Shown piece after piece: positions 17,801 through 24,548 of a DNA stretch of 64,000 nt. Positions within the stretch are counted from its first letter, which is position 1. Each line of letters opens with the position of its first letter. A program made the translations under genes and the position numbers. A model generated the notes under the pieces. That model saw only the letters and a program-made list of their open reading frames with translations, did not search any database and was not told the origin of the DNA. This DNA comes from DATAVB01 sp036267955 (GTDB lineage Bacteria > Actinomycetota > Actinomycetes > Mycobacteriales > QHCD01), in NCBI GenBank assembly GCA_036267955.1, contig DATAVB010000103.1:1-64000 (forward strand), read 5' to 3'.

Positions 17801-18447
17801 GCGGCGCGGCGGGCGACCTCGGCCTGCCGACCGAGCGGCTTGAGCTGCCGGCGCAGCTCGCCGGTGAGATCGGTGAGTCGGGTGAGGTTGGCCTGCATCG
17901 CGTCGAGCTTGCGCAGCGCCTTTTCCTTGCGCTTGCGGTGTTTCAGTACGCCCGCGGCCTCTTCGATGAAGCCGCGGCGGTCCTCCGGGCGGGATTGCAG
18001 TACGGAGTCGAGCTGGCCCTGGCCGACGACGACGTGCAGCTCGCGACCGATGCCGGAGTCCGACAGCAGCTCCTGGATGTCCAGCAGTCGGCAGGAGTCA
18101 CCGTTGATCTCGTACTCGCTGTCCCCGGACCGGAACATCCGCCGGGTGATCGACACCTCGGTGTAGTCGATGGGGAGGGCGTTGTCGCTGTTGTCGATGG
18201 TGAGCGTGACCTCGGCCCGGCCCAGCGGCGGGCGGCCGGCCGTTCCGGCGAAGATGACGTCTTCCATCTTTCCGCCGCGCAGCGCCTTGGCGCCCTGCTC
18301 GCCGAGCACCCACGAGATCGCGTCGACGACGTTGGATTTGCCCGACCCGTTGGGCCCGACGACACAGGTGACGCCCGGTTCGAGGCGCAGCGTGGTGGCA
18401 GAGGCGAAGGACTTGAAGCCCTTGAGCGTCAACGCTTTGAGGTGCAC
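14857..18447 (-). CDS. smc: Chromosome segregation protein SMC
   Basis: A 1196-aa condensin ATPase that organises and segregates the chromosome. The N-terminal head has Walker A GPNGSGKSNVVDAIS (from residue 31) and the Q-loop VLGEQGAKALRGG. Long coiled coils flank a hinge (about residues 510-660). The C-terminal head has the ABC signature LSGGERSLVAVALL and Walker B FYVMDEIEAALDD. Length and order are normal for the family. A large plus-strand open frame across the whole gene is a GC-driven shadow. ScpA/ScpB are not in the window. Confidence 0.97.
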   Translation of the reverse strand: MHLKALTLKGFKSFASATTLRLEPGVTCVVGPNGSGKSNVVDAISWVLGEQGAKALRGGKMEDVIFAGTAGRPPLGRAEVTLTIDNSDNALPIDYTEVSITRRMFRSGDSEYEINGDSCRLLDIQELLSDSGIGRELHVVVGQGQLDSVLQSRPEDRRGFIEEAAGVLKHRKRKEKALRKLDAMQANLTRLTDLTGELRRQLKPLGRQAEVARRAATIQAELRDARLRLLADDLVVLRSSIDKEVADESAIRGRRSEVEAQLATAQTREAELEQVIAADAPKLAAAQDTWYRLSALTERFGGTLQLAAERERYLAAPPDETSPGRDPDELEAEAEAMRDAEDGVARELNDAREQLAETVGERTEWEKRVTDAERAIVAAARAAADRREGLAKLTGQVDALQSKATAGGEEMARLATAAAEARERAAEAQAEFDTVQSEVGALDEGELSLDEVHEAAVVAHEDAQNTLRELTDAEREAERDRSSWQARREALALGLNRKDGAGALLAAGERLPGLLGSVAALLTVDPGHEAALAAALGGLADAVALSAPADAATAVRLLKAQDAGRASMLIGSHAGPIDRNAWPQLPVGARWALDLVRAPESLRPALGRALDRVAVVADLDEAARLVATLPSVRAVTPEGDLLGADAAVGGSASAPSVIEVQAAVDEAQQKVDEASARCTHLQSALEESRARVQVCATEVERALSRLHESDAKMSAVAEQLAHLGSAARSAAAEAERLEQARYKAEQARAEALRALEEAQARLEAAQEAPLDDEEPSTQVRDDAAESLTEARQAEVEARLAVRTAEERSRALAGRADALEAQARRERETRARQERARIARARGALIAGAVARTGLEIAQRLARSVATAETARDAAAAQRRTRDAELASTRTATRELAGQLERLTDAVHRDEVARAEQRLRVEALETKAVEEHGVGVDELIGEYGPDVPMPPAGVEMLEYETARERGEQVTEPVPGPYDRAMCEKRAAKADREFRLLGKVNPLALEEFAALEERHKFLSEQLEDLKATRRDLLIVVKEVDDRIHDVFESAFTDTAREFEIVFATLFPGGEGKLLLTDPENLLTTGIEVEARPPGKKVKRLSLLSGGERSLVAVALLVAIFRARPSPFYVMDEIEAALDDTNLGRLIGLLSELRATSQLIVITHQKRTMEIADALYGVSMRGDGITTVISQRMHEFASA

Positions 18448-18644
18448 GGGACTCCGAGATGGTCGACGGACAGGCTTCGATCAGCCCTTATTCACTCCGA
18501 CGGCGCCACGAGGCTGCCGCGCCGACGATACCGCTGATCGCGGGTACGGCGATGCACGGCACGCCTGCTTCGGGTCGAAGTCAGGGCACACCTATCCCGG
18601 CGGCGCGGTCGTAACAGCCGACCGGCAGCAAAAACCGGCGCCGC

Positions 18645-18860
18645 TCAGGCGAGCGCCGGTTCGGTGATCTCGGACAGCTCCCGCAGGTCACTGTCGAGTG
18701 CGCCAGTCTCGAGGCCATCGGCTACGCGGTCCTCGCGTTCGCCGCGGAGCCGTGTCACCTCATCCTCGAGACTGCGTACTCGCGTACGCAAATAGGTCAA
18801 CTCATCTACGAGTCGACGATCTGGTGCTACTGCGATATGCCCGAACAAGGCCTTGGCCAT
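18645..18860 (-). CDS. Small conserved coiled-coil protein
   Basis: This 71-aa protein starts MAKALFGHIAVAPDRRLVDE, then has a heptad-like helix (LTYLRTRVRSLEDEVTRLR) and an acidic C-terminus ending EPALA. Actinobacterial genomes commonly carry a short protein of this shape beginning MAK-L-G-h and ending in a similar EPAL motif. The ATG at 18860 has GGAGG 8 nt upstream, a better start than the upstream in-frame codon at 18875. Function unknown. The 197 bp between it and smc hold nothing that I can support. Confidence 0.72.
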   Translation of the reverse strand: MAKALFGHIAVAPDRRLVDELTYLRTRVRSLEDEVTRLRGEREDRVADGLETGALDSDLRELSEITEPALA

Positions 18861-19018
18861 CGGGGCGGCCTCCACGCGACGATGCGATTAGGTCCGTGAA
18901 ACGTCTCGCCCGAGGAAGCTCTTTGCTTCTGTAAATGCTTCCTGCGATCCCCCGGGGACGCGCACGTATCGTCAAGAATTGCACGCCCGCGCAGCACGGT
19001 CAAATCAGCCATGCCGAC

Positions 19019-19312
19019 CTACCGCGAGCGGAAGCCTGTCAGTCCGCCCGCGGCGCTTCCCCACCGTTCGACCACATGCGTCACGCGTCCGGGAGTTTCC
19101 CTACCACGTAAGGATTCCAGCAGTTCGAGGCAGGCACCGTGGGGACCTTCGGCGATCACCTCGACGGTGCCGTCGTCCAGGTTGGTGGCCGTCCCGACCA
19201 GCCCCAGTGCGGCCGCCCGGTCGCTGGTCCACCAGCGGAATCCGACGTTCTGCACCCGGCCGTGCACCCAGGCGGTCAACCGGCACGGCACGCCGTCGGC
19301 CGACTGGCTCAC
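19019..19312 (-). CDS. acyP: Acylphosphatase
   Basis: A 97-aa enzyme that hydrolyses carboxyl-phosphate bonds. The family signature VHGRVQNVGFRWW carries the catalytic arginine, and GTATNLDDGTVEV the catalytic asparagine; AEGP follows. Length is normal for the family. Its ATG overlaps the stop codon of the upstream acidic protein by 4 bp, so the two are translationally coupled. The 158 bp downstream, before the small coiled-coil gene, contain no recognisable feature. Confidence 0.95.
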   Translation of the reverse strand: MSQSADGVPCRLTAWVHGRVQNVGFRWWTSDRAAALGLVGTATNLDDGTVEVIAEGPHGACLELLESLRGRETPGRVTHVVERWGSAAGGLTGFRSR

Positions 19313-19926
19313 CGGTCGGGTAGCTCGGACGGCAGCCGGTGGTCCAGATGGGTCTCGTCCCAGCGGCCGGTGTGTTCGTCGAGCTCGGTGTGGCTGATCA
19401 GCTGGCCCTGAGCGTCGGTGATCGTCAGTTCGTCGGCATGGCCGTCGCCGTCGTTGTCGGTGTAGTACTCCACCTGCGCGACACCGTCGCGTTCGCTGTG
19501 GATCACCGCGGTGTCCGCGTGCCCGTCGCCATTCATGTCGACGTCGACCCGGCCGGCGTCGTAGTGGATCCCGTGGATGTCCATCTGCACGTGGGAACCG
19601 GGCCGATCGTAGTGCGGCGCCTCGTGCGCTGGCGGATGCTCGGTCGTGTCGTCGGACGGCGTGTGGTCGGCGGAACTGTGCTGGGAGACAGGCTCGGCCG
19701 GCGAAGGTGAGTGATGCTCGCTGCCGTGTGACGAGTCATGATCGGCGGGATGGTCCGAGTGGTCCAGTGCCGGGATCGAGTCCGCCGGATCGTGTGGCGC
19801 GGTGTCGAACAGCTCTGAGCCGAGCCCACCGGAACCGCCCAGATCGCTGTCATGGCTGGCGAATTCGAGCGCGTCATGATCAGACGTGTCGTCGAAATGA
19901 CCGATGTCGCCGGGCATCTCGTCCAT
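19309..19926 (-). CDS. Acidic His/Asp-rich protein with two EF-hand-like loops
   Basis: A 205-aa protein with no signal peptide. Residues 1-125 are low-complexity, rich in Asp, His, Ser and Pro. The C-terminal part has two calcium-loop-like repeats, DVDMNGDGHADTAVI and YTDNDGDGHADELTI, each with the DxDxDG pattern. The two loops would bind Ca2+ in the manner of EF-hand or dockerin repeats; the His/Asp-rich half could bind other metals. I do not know a function. Its coupling to acylphosphatase (ATGA overlap) is notable. Confidence 0.75.
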   Translation of the reverse strand: MDEMPGDIGHFDDTSDHDALEFASHDSDLGGSGGLGSELFDTAPHDPADSIPALDHSDHPADHDSSHGSEHHSPSPAEPVSQHSSADHTPSDDTTEHPPAHEAPHYDRPGSHVQMDIHGIHYDAGRVDVDMNGDGHADTAVIHSERDGVAQVEYYTDNDGDGHADELTITDAQGQLISHTELDEHTGRWDETHLDHRLPSELPDR

Positions 19927-19989
19927 GGCTGCGCCTCCCGTTGATCAGCTGACTGTCACCGTAGACGACCGGCGCGGCGATCGGTTCCG

Positions 19990-20844
19990 TCAGACCCGAG
20001 CCCGGCGCGGGCGCGGTTGGCAGGTCGGGCAGCTGAAGCTGGATCTGTTCATGAAGGCGTCCCGCCGGATCGGCGTGCCGCAGCGGTGACACGGCAGATC
20101 GCGGCGGCCGTACACGTCCAGCGACCGGTCGAAATAGCCGCTTTCCCCGTTGACATTGACATAAAGCGCATCGAAGGACGTGCCACCGGCCCCCAGCGCC
20201 GCGGTGAGCACCTCCCGTACGGCCAGCAGCAGCCGGGCGATCTCCGGCCGGCGCATCGTCTCGGTCGGGCGCGCACCGTGCAGCTTCGCCCGCCACAGTG
20301 CCTCGTCGGCGTAGATGTTGCCGACGCCGGAGATGAGGCTCTGGTCGAGCAGGGCCCGCTTGAGCGCGGTCCTGCGGCGACGCAGCGCGGCGGCGAAGAC
20401 GTCGTCGTCGAACTCCGGATCGAGCGGGTCGCGGGCGATATGGCCGATGACGCCCGGCAGCTCCGCGCCGCCGATCTCGTACGACAGGCCGCCGAACGTG
20501 CGCTGGTCGACGAATCGGAGTTCGCTGTCGCCCGCGGTGAACCGGATCCGCACCCGCAGATGGATTTCGTCGACCGCGTCCGCCGGCTGTACGAGCAGCT
20601 GACCGCTCATCCCCAGGTGCGCGAGCACGGCGTCGCCGGAGTCCAGCGGCAGCCAGAGGTACTTGCCGCGGCGGCAGGCGTCGGTGATGGTGCGGCCGTT
20701 GAGCATGGCCGCGAAGTCATCGGGACCGGCGAGGTGCCGGCGGACGGCCCGGGGATGGCTGACCACCACCGAGGACACGGTCCGGCCGGTCACCCACCGA
20801 GCCAGGCCGCGGCGGACCACCTCGACCTCGGGCAGCTCCGGCAT
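19990..20844 (-). CDS. mutM: Formamidopyrimidine-DNA glycosylase (MutM/Fpg)
   Basis: A 284-aa base-excision repair enzyme that removes 8-oxoguanine. The N-terminal PELPEVE supplies the catalytic proline and glutamate; RRGKYLWLPL has the beta-elimination lysine. The helix-two-turn-helix reads SLISGVGNIYADEALW. A C-terminal zinc finger has C-x2-C twice (CHRCGTPI and CPTC). It follows rnc with a 12-bp gap, a classical actinobacterial arrangement. Confidence 0.97.
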   Translation of the reverse strand: MPELPEVEVVRRGLARWVTGRTVSSVVVSHPRAVRRHLAGPDDFAAMLNGRTITDACRRGKYLWLPLDSGDAVLAHLGMSGQLLVQPADAVDEIHLRVRIRFTAGDSELRFVDQRTFGGLSYEIGGAELPGVIGHIARDPLDPEFDDDVFAAALRRRRTALKRALLDQSLISGVGNIYADEALWRAKLHGARPTETMRRPEIARLLLAVREVLTAALGAGGTSFDALYVNVNGESGYFDRSLDVYGRRDLPCHRCGTPIRRDAFMNRSSFSCPTCQPRPRRARV

Positions 20845-20856
20845 GCGCGCTTGCGC

Positions 20857-21591
20857 TCAGGGTCCGGCCGGCGGTGCGGAGCGCTGGCTCAACGCGTTCC
20901 AGGCGCGCTCGGCGGCCTTCTGTTCGGCTTCCTTCTTGCTCGACCCGGCGCCCTCACCGAGCGACTCACCGCGCACCCGCGCGATGGCGGTGAACGATTT
21001 CTGGTGATCCGGGCCGGTCTCGGCGATCAGATAGTCCGGCGCGCCAAGGTCCAGTGACGCGGAAAGCTCCTGCAGGCTGGTCTTCCAGTCCAGACCGGCA
21101 CCGCGACGCGCGGCGTCGATCATCAGCGGGTCGAAGAGCCGATGCACCACGGCCGCGGCCGCGTCCGGGCCCTGATCGAGGTGCACGGCGCCCAGCACCG
21201 CCTCCAGCGCGTCGGCCAAAATGCTCGCCTTGTCCCGCCCGCCGGTGGTCTCCTCGCCGCGGCCAAGTCGGATATGTGCCCCCAGGCCGCCCTCGCCAAG
21301 GGTACGGGCGACAGACGCCAGCGCCCGCATGTTCACCACGGAGGCACGCAGCTTCGCCAGCTGCCCCTCGGGCAGATCGGGATGGTCACGATAGAGCGCG
21401 TCGGTCACGACGAGCCCGAGCACGGAATCGCCGAGAAACTCCAGCCGCTCGTTGTGCGGCACGCCACCGTTCTCATACGCGAAGGAACGGTGCGTGAGCG
21501 CACGCCGCATCAGCTCCGAGTCGACGGTGACTCCGAGTGCTTCATCCAGGGTGGCGGTGCTCTGCGCCGCCCCGTCCAGTCTGCTGGCCAC
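20857..21591 (-). CDS. rnc: Ribonuclease III
   Basis: A 244-aa double-strand-specific RNase for rRNA and mRNA processing. The catalytic signature ERLEFLGDSVLGLVV is near residue 47, and a double-stranded RNA-binding domain (DWKTSLQELSASL to AEQKAAERAWNAL) closes the protein. The GTG at 21591 was chosen because rpmF ends 12 bp upstream; the in-frame extension to 21807 would run through rpmF in another frame and is not family sequence. Confidence 0.95.
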   Translation of the reverse strand: MASRLDGAAQSTATLDEALGVTVDSELMRRALTHRSFAYENGGVPHNERLEFLGDSVLGLVVTDALYRDHPDLPEGQLAKLRASVVNMRALASVARTLGEGGLGAHIRLGRGEETTGGRDKASILADALEAVLGAVHLDQGPDAAAAVVHRLFDPLMIDAARRGAGLDWKTSLQELSASLDLGAPDYLIAETGPDHQKSFTAIARVRGESLGEGAGSSKKEAEQKAAERAWNALSQRSAPPAGP

Positions 21592-21602
21592 AGGCCCGGG
21601 AA

Positions 21603-21779
21603 TCAGCCTGTGACAACCCTGCCGGCGTACTGCCCGCAGGTAGGACACGCCCGGTGCGGGAGAGTCGGCTGGCCGCAGGCGCGATTGCTGCAGGTCACCA
21701 GGGTGGGTGCGCTGGTCTTCCATTGGGAGCGACGGGCGTGGGTGTTGGCCCGGGACTTCCTCCGCTTGGGAACGGCCAC
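21603..21779 (-). CDS. rpmF: 50S ribosomal protein L32
   Basis: A 58-aa ribosomal protein recognised by MAVPKRRKSRANTHARRSQW at its start, followed by two cysteine pairs (TCSNRACG and CPTCG) that form a zinc ribbon. It starts with GTG at 21779 and ends with TGA. It lies 2 bp downstream of the DUF177 gene stop and 12 bp upstream of rnc, the standard yceD-rpmF-rnc order. It is embedded in an alternative-frame extension of rnc, which is an artefact. Confidence 0.97.
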   Translation of the reverse strand: MAVPKRRKSRANTHARRSQWKTSAPTLVTCSNRACGQPTLPHRACPTCGQYAGRVVTG

Positions 21780-21781
21780 TG

Positions 21782-22396
21782 CTAGCTCTCCTGACTGTCA
21801 CGACCACCGGCGTCGGCCGGCGGATCTTCGTTGTTGCCGGCGAACCGCTCAGCTAGAGCGGCCCACCGCGGGTCAATCGTCTCGTGCGTGTGATCGGCCG
21901 GAAGATCGTCGAGTCGCTCTCCGCAGTTCACGCAGAGCCCCCGGCAATTCTCCGTACACAGCGGGGAAAGCGGCAGATCAAGCACCACCGCGTCCCGCAC
22001 CGCGGGCTCGAGGTCGATGTAGTCGCCCTCGATCCGCCGCACCTCATCCTCCTCGGTGGTCTCCGCCGAGGTGCTCTCCGGGTAGACAAACAGCTCGTCG
22101 ACCCGGGTCGTCACCGCGACGCTGACCGGAGTGAGGCATCGGACACACTCCCCCGCGGCCTCGCCGGAGACGGTGCCGGAGACATAGATGCCCTCGACGA
22201 CCGACTCGAGCCGCAGGTCCAGCGTGAGAGTGGATCCTTCACGGACCCCGATCGGCTCCACCGCCAGGGCAGCGGGCGCGGGCACCTGACGCTGAACCGG
22301 GAGCATCGACCCAGGGCGTCTGCCGAGCTCGCGGGTGTCGAGCACCAGCGGGCGTCGAGGGTCGAGGCGTACCTGCAGAGTCTTGTTTTCGCGCAT
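21782..22396 (-). CDS. DUF177 (YceD-like) protein
   Basis: A 204-aa protein of the DUF177/YceD family, encoded next to rpmF across bacteria and associated with 23S rRNA accumulation. The middle has GECVRCLTPV, and a Cys-rich segment PLCTENCRGLCVNCGERLDD lies near residue 150, giving two metal-binding-like cysteine clusters. Between them, the segment EEDEVRRIEGDYIDLEP is typical. The ATG at 22396 is supported by its position immediately before the conserved N-terminal strand. Confidence 0.92.
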   Translation of the reverse strand: MRENKTLQVRLDPRRPLVLDTRELGRRPGSMLPVQRQVPAPAALAVEPIGVREGSTLTLDLRLESVVEGIYVSGTVSGEAAGECVRCLTPVSVAVTTRVDELFVYPESTSAETTEEDEVRRIEGDYIDLEPAVRDAVVLDLPLSPLCTENCRGLCVNCGERLDDLPADHTHETIDPRWAALAERFAGNNEDPPADAGGRDSQES

Positions 22397-22478
22397 ACCA
22401 AACCAGAGATGGGGAGACCGACGGGTCAGAGTACCTGACGAAGCTGGAGCGAGTCGATTCGGCGCTGGTCAGCCCTGA

Positions 22479-23210
22479 CTAACCCAGCCTTTCGGGCGCA
22501 CCGCCGGTCCGCAGTGCGGCCCGGCCGTTCTCCACCGAACGCAGCGTCTTGGTCATCAGGTCCCCCATCGAGGCGAGCCGTTCGTCGACGTACGCGGTGG
22601 CCTCCGACCGCATCCGCTCGGCCGCTTCCCAGCCCTCCTGCCGCATGTCCTCGGCCTCGCTGTGCGCCTGGGCCTTGATGTCGGCCGCCTGGGACAGGGC
22701 CTCGGAGCGGATCTGGTCGGCCGCCGCCACCGCGGACTGGTGGATGGTGGTGCCCGCCACCAGGCGGTCATGCTCGGCCTGGCCGTCGCCGACGAGCTGC
22801 TCGTGCTGACGCTGTCCGGCCATGGTGAGCCGGTCGTACTCCGCGCGACCCTCGGTGACGAGGTGCTCGTGCTCGGACCGTCCGGCGCCCCGCAACTGGT
22901 CGTGCTGTGCCGTCGCCTCGGCGACCGTCCGCTCCGCCTCCTCGCGAGCCCGGGCGATCAGCCGATCGTGTTCCGCCTTGGCCTCCGACAGCATCGCGTG
23001 GGCACGTTGCTGCGCCTCGGCGAGCAGCTCGTCGCGCTGCTGCAACACCGCGCCGGCGTCCTTCAGCTCGGCCGGAAATGCCTCGCGGATGTCGTCAAGC
23101 AGGTCGAGGGTCGTAGACCTGGTCACCATGCACGACCCGGACATCGGCACTCCGCGCGCCGTCTCCACGACCTGGACGAGCTCGTCGAGACTGTCGAAAA
23201 CCCGATACAC
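22479..23210 (-). CDS. DivIVA-like coiled-coil protein
   Basis: A 243-aa cytoplasmic protein that begins YRVFDSLDELVQVVETARGVPMSGSC, the conserved start of an actinobacterial DivIVA-like or ATP-synthase-b-like family, followed by almost continuous alpha-helical coiled coil with repeats such as AEHDRL, SEHEHL and AEYDRL. It probably oligomerises and may act in polar growth or cell division; the exact role is unknown. The GTG at 23210 has GGGAG 5 nt upstream; a second GTG 6 bp earlier overlaps that site and is less likely. It sits directly downstream of coaD. Confidence 0.82.
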   Translation of the reverse strand: MYRVFDSLDELVQVVETARGVPMSGSCMVTRSTTLDLLDDIREAFPAELKDAGAVLQQRDELLAEAQQRAHAMLSEAKAEHDRLIARAREEAERTVAEATAQHDQLRGAGRSEHEHLVTEGRAEYDRLTMAGQRQHEQLVGDGQAEHDRLVAGTTIHQSAVAAADQIRSEALSQAADIKAQAHSEAEDMRQEGWEAAERMRSEATAYVDERLASMGDLMTKTLRSVENGRAALRTGGAPERLG

Positions 23211-23212
23211 AA

Positions 23213-23701
23213 TCACTCCCTAGTCTGTTCAGAAAACCGGGCCACCAGCCGTTCGGACACGGCCGCCGGCACGAAACCACTGACGTCGCCGCCGCCGGAG
23301 GCGACGTCCTTCACCAGGCTCGAGGACAGGAAGCTGTGCCGGTTGCCGGTCGCCAGGAACACCGTCTCGACACCCGCCAACCGCTCGTTCATCTGGGCCA
23401 TCTGCAGCTCATACTCAAAGTCACCGACGGCACGCAGACCCTTCACTATCACCGGAATCTCATGCCTGCGGCAGTAATCGACCAGTAGCCCGTCGAACGA
23501 GTCGACCCGGACATTGACCAGGTCCGACGTCACCTTCCGCAGCATCTCCAGCCGTTCGTCCACTGTGAACAGTCGCGACTTGCTCTTGTTCTGGCCCACC
23601 ACGACGGACACCTCGTCGTAGAGCCGGCTGGCGCGCTCCATGATGTCGAGATGGCCGTTGGTGACCGGATCGAACGACCCCGGACATACCGCACGCCTCA
23701 T
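23213..23701 (-). CDS. coaD: Phosphopantetheine adenylyltransferase
   Basis: A 162-aa enzyme of coenzyme A synthesis (4'-phosphopantetheine + ATP to dephospho-CoA). CPGSFDPVTNGHLDI contains the nucleotidyltransferase HxGH-type motif, and KGLRAVGDFEYELQMAQMN and ATGNRHSFLSSSLVKDVA are diagnostic. The ATG overlaps the rsmD stop by 4 bp (ATGA). Size is normal for bacterial CoaD. Confidence 0.97.
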   Translation of the reverse strand: MRRAVCPGSFDPVTNGHLDIMERASRLYDEVSVVVGQNKSKSRLFTVDERLEMLRKVTSDLVNVRVDSFDGLLVDYCRRHEIPVIVKGLRAVGDFEYELQMAQMNERLAGVETVFLATGNRHSFLSSSLVKDVASGGGDVSGFVPAAVSERLVARFSEQTRE

Positions 23702-24258
23702 GTTCGCTGACCGTACCAAAGCGTAGCCTCTCCGTAACCGCGTGACTTCAGTGTGTCCACGCCTGGTGGCCAGACCGGTTCGCGGCTTCGTCTGTCCCGT
23801 TCCACCACCAGCACCGCATGGTCGGCGAGCCATCCGTTCGTGGCGAGCGACTCCAACAGGGCATCAATCTGCGCGTCGGGTTCGCGGTAGGGCGGATCGG
23901 CGAAGACGACATCGTAGGGCCCGTCCGGCGGAGCGGTCGCCGCCACCCGCTCGGCGGACGAGCTGAGCACCCGGGTGCCCGCCGCCGCGAGGCTGTCGGC
24001 ATTGCGCCGGACGACGCCGGCCGCCCGCGGATCAGACTCGACCAGCAGGACCCGGCCGGCGCCGCGCGAGGCGGCTTCCAGACCGACCGCACCGGATCCG
24101 GCATAGAGGTCGGCGAAGGCCGCGCCGCGCAGATCGAGCTCGGCGGCGAGGGTGTTGAACAGCCCCTCCCGGGCCCGTTCGGACGTCGGCCTGGTGCCGC
24201 GGCCCGGCGGTACGAGCAGGCGGCGGCCGCCAAGCTCACCGCCGACGATGCGTGTCAC
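23698..24258 (-). CDS. rsmD: 16S rRNA (guanine(966)-N(2))-methyltransferase RsmD
   Basis: A 186-aa rRNA methyltransferase. The start TRIVGGELGGRRLLVPPG is typical; RPTSERAREGLFNTL, DLYAGSGAVGLEAASRGA (SAM-binding motif I) and DVVFADPPYRE (catalytic D/NPPY) follow. The GTG at 24258 is used; a longer in-frame start would add 20 residues without similarity. Coupled to coaD, as in many bacteria. Confidence 0.95.
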   Translation of the reverse strand: MTRIVGGELGGRRLLVPPGRGTRPTSERAREGLFNTLAAELDLRGAAFADLYAGSGAVGLEAASRGAGRVLLVESDPRAAGVVRRNADSLAAAGTRVLSSSAERVAATAPPDGPYDVVFADPPYREPDAQIDALLESLATNGWLADHAVLVVERDRRSREPVWPPGVDTLKSRGYGEATLWYGQRT

Positions 24259-24497
24259 CGGTCCAGCGTAGGTTGGAGTGCCGCCGAATCCTGTCGGCGC
24301 CGCGCCGATGCCGGGCACAACCGGCCCTGGCGTACTATTCGTCCTTTTCGGAAAGGTTGACCATCACGGCCGACTCGACTGCGGCAGCAGGGAACGCGGG
24401 CAATTTCTGCGGCACCCAGTGGCTGCGGCTGGACCGAATGAACCCCCTGTACCTAATTAACCAGTTCCACGAGGCAAGAACAAGACTTGATCTCGCA

Positions 24498-24520
24498 TGC
24501 TGAGGTCCGCACACTCAGCA
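24498..24520. promoter_or_regulatory. Small inverted repeat upstream of the HelR-like gene
   Basis: TGCTGAG at 24498-24504 and CTCAGCA at 24514-24520 form a 7-bp stem with a 9-nt loop, ending 28 bp before the helicase start codon. It could be an operator or an mRNA hairpin. I looked for the rifampicin-associated element often found in front of helR genes but did not recognise one. Confidence 0.3.
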
Positions 24521-24548
24521 GGTTCTCGCCCACGGTCAACGGAGTGTG

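Noticed and set aside
15655..18537. 960-aa plus-strand open frame
   Set aside because: It is antisense to smc, whose motifs are complete. GC-rich codon bias leaves the opposite strand open; the composition is Arg/Gly-rich and matches no family.
21592..21807. N-terminal extension of rnc
   Set aside because: It overlaps rpmF in another frame; rpmF is certain, so rnc starts at 21591.
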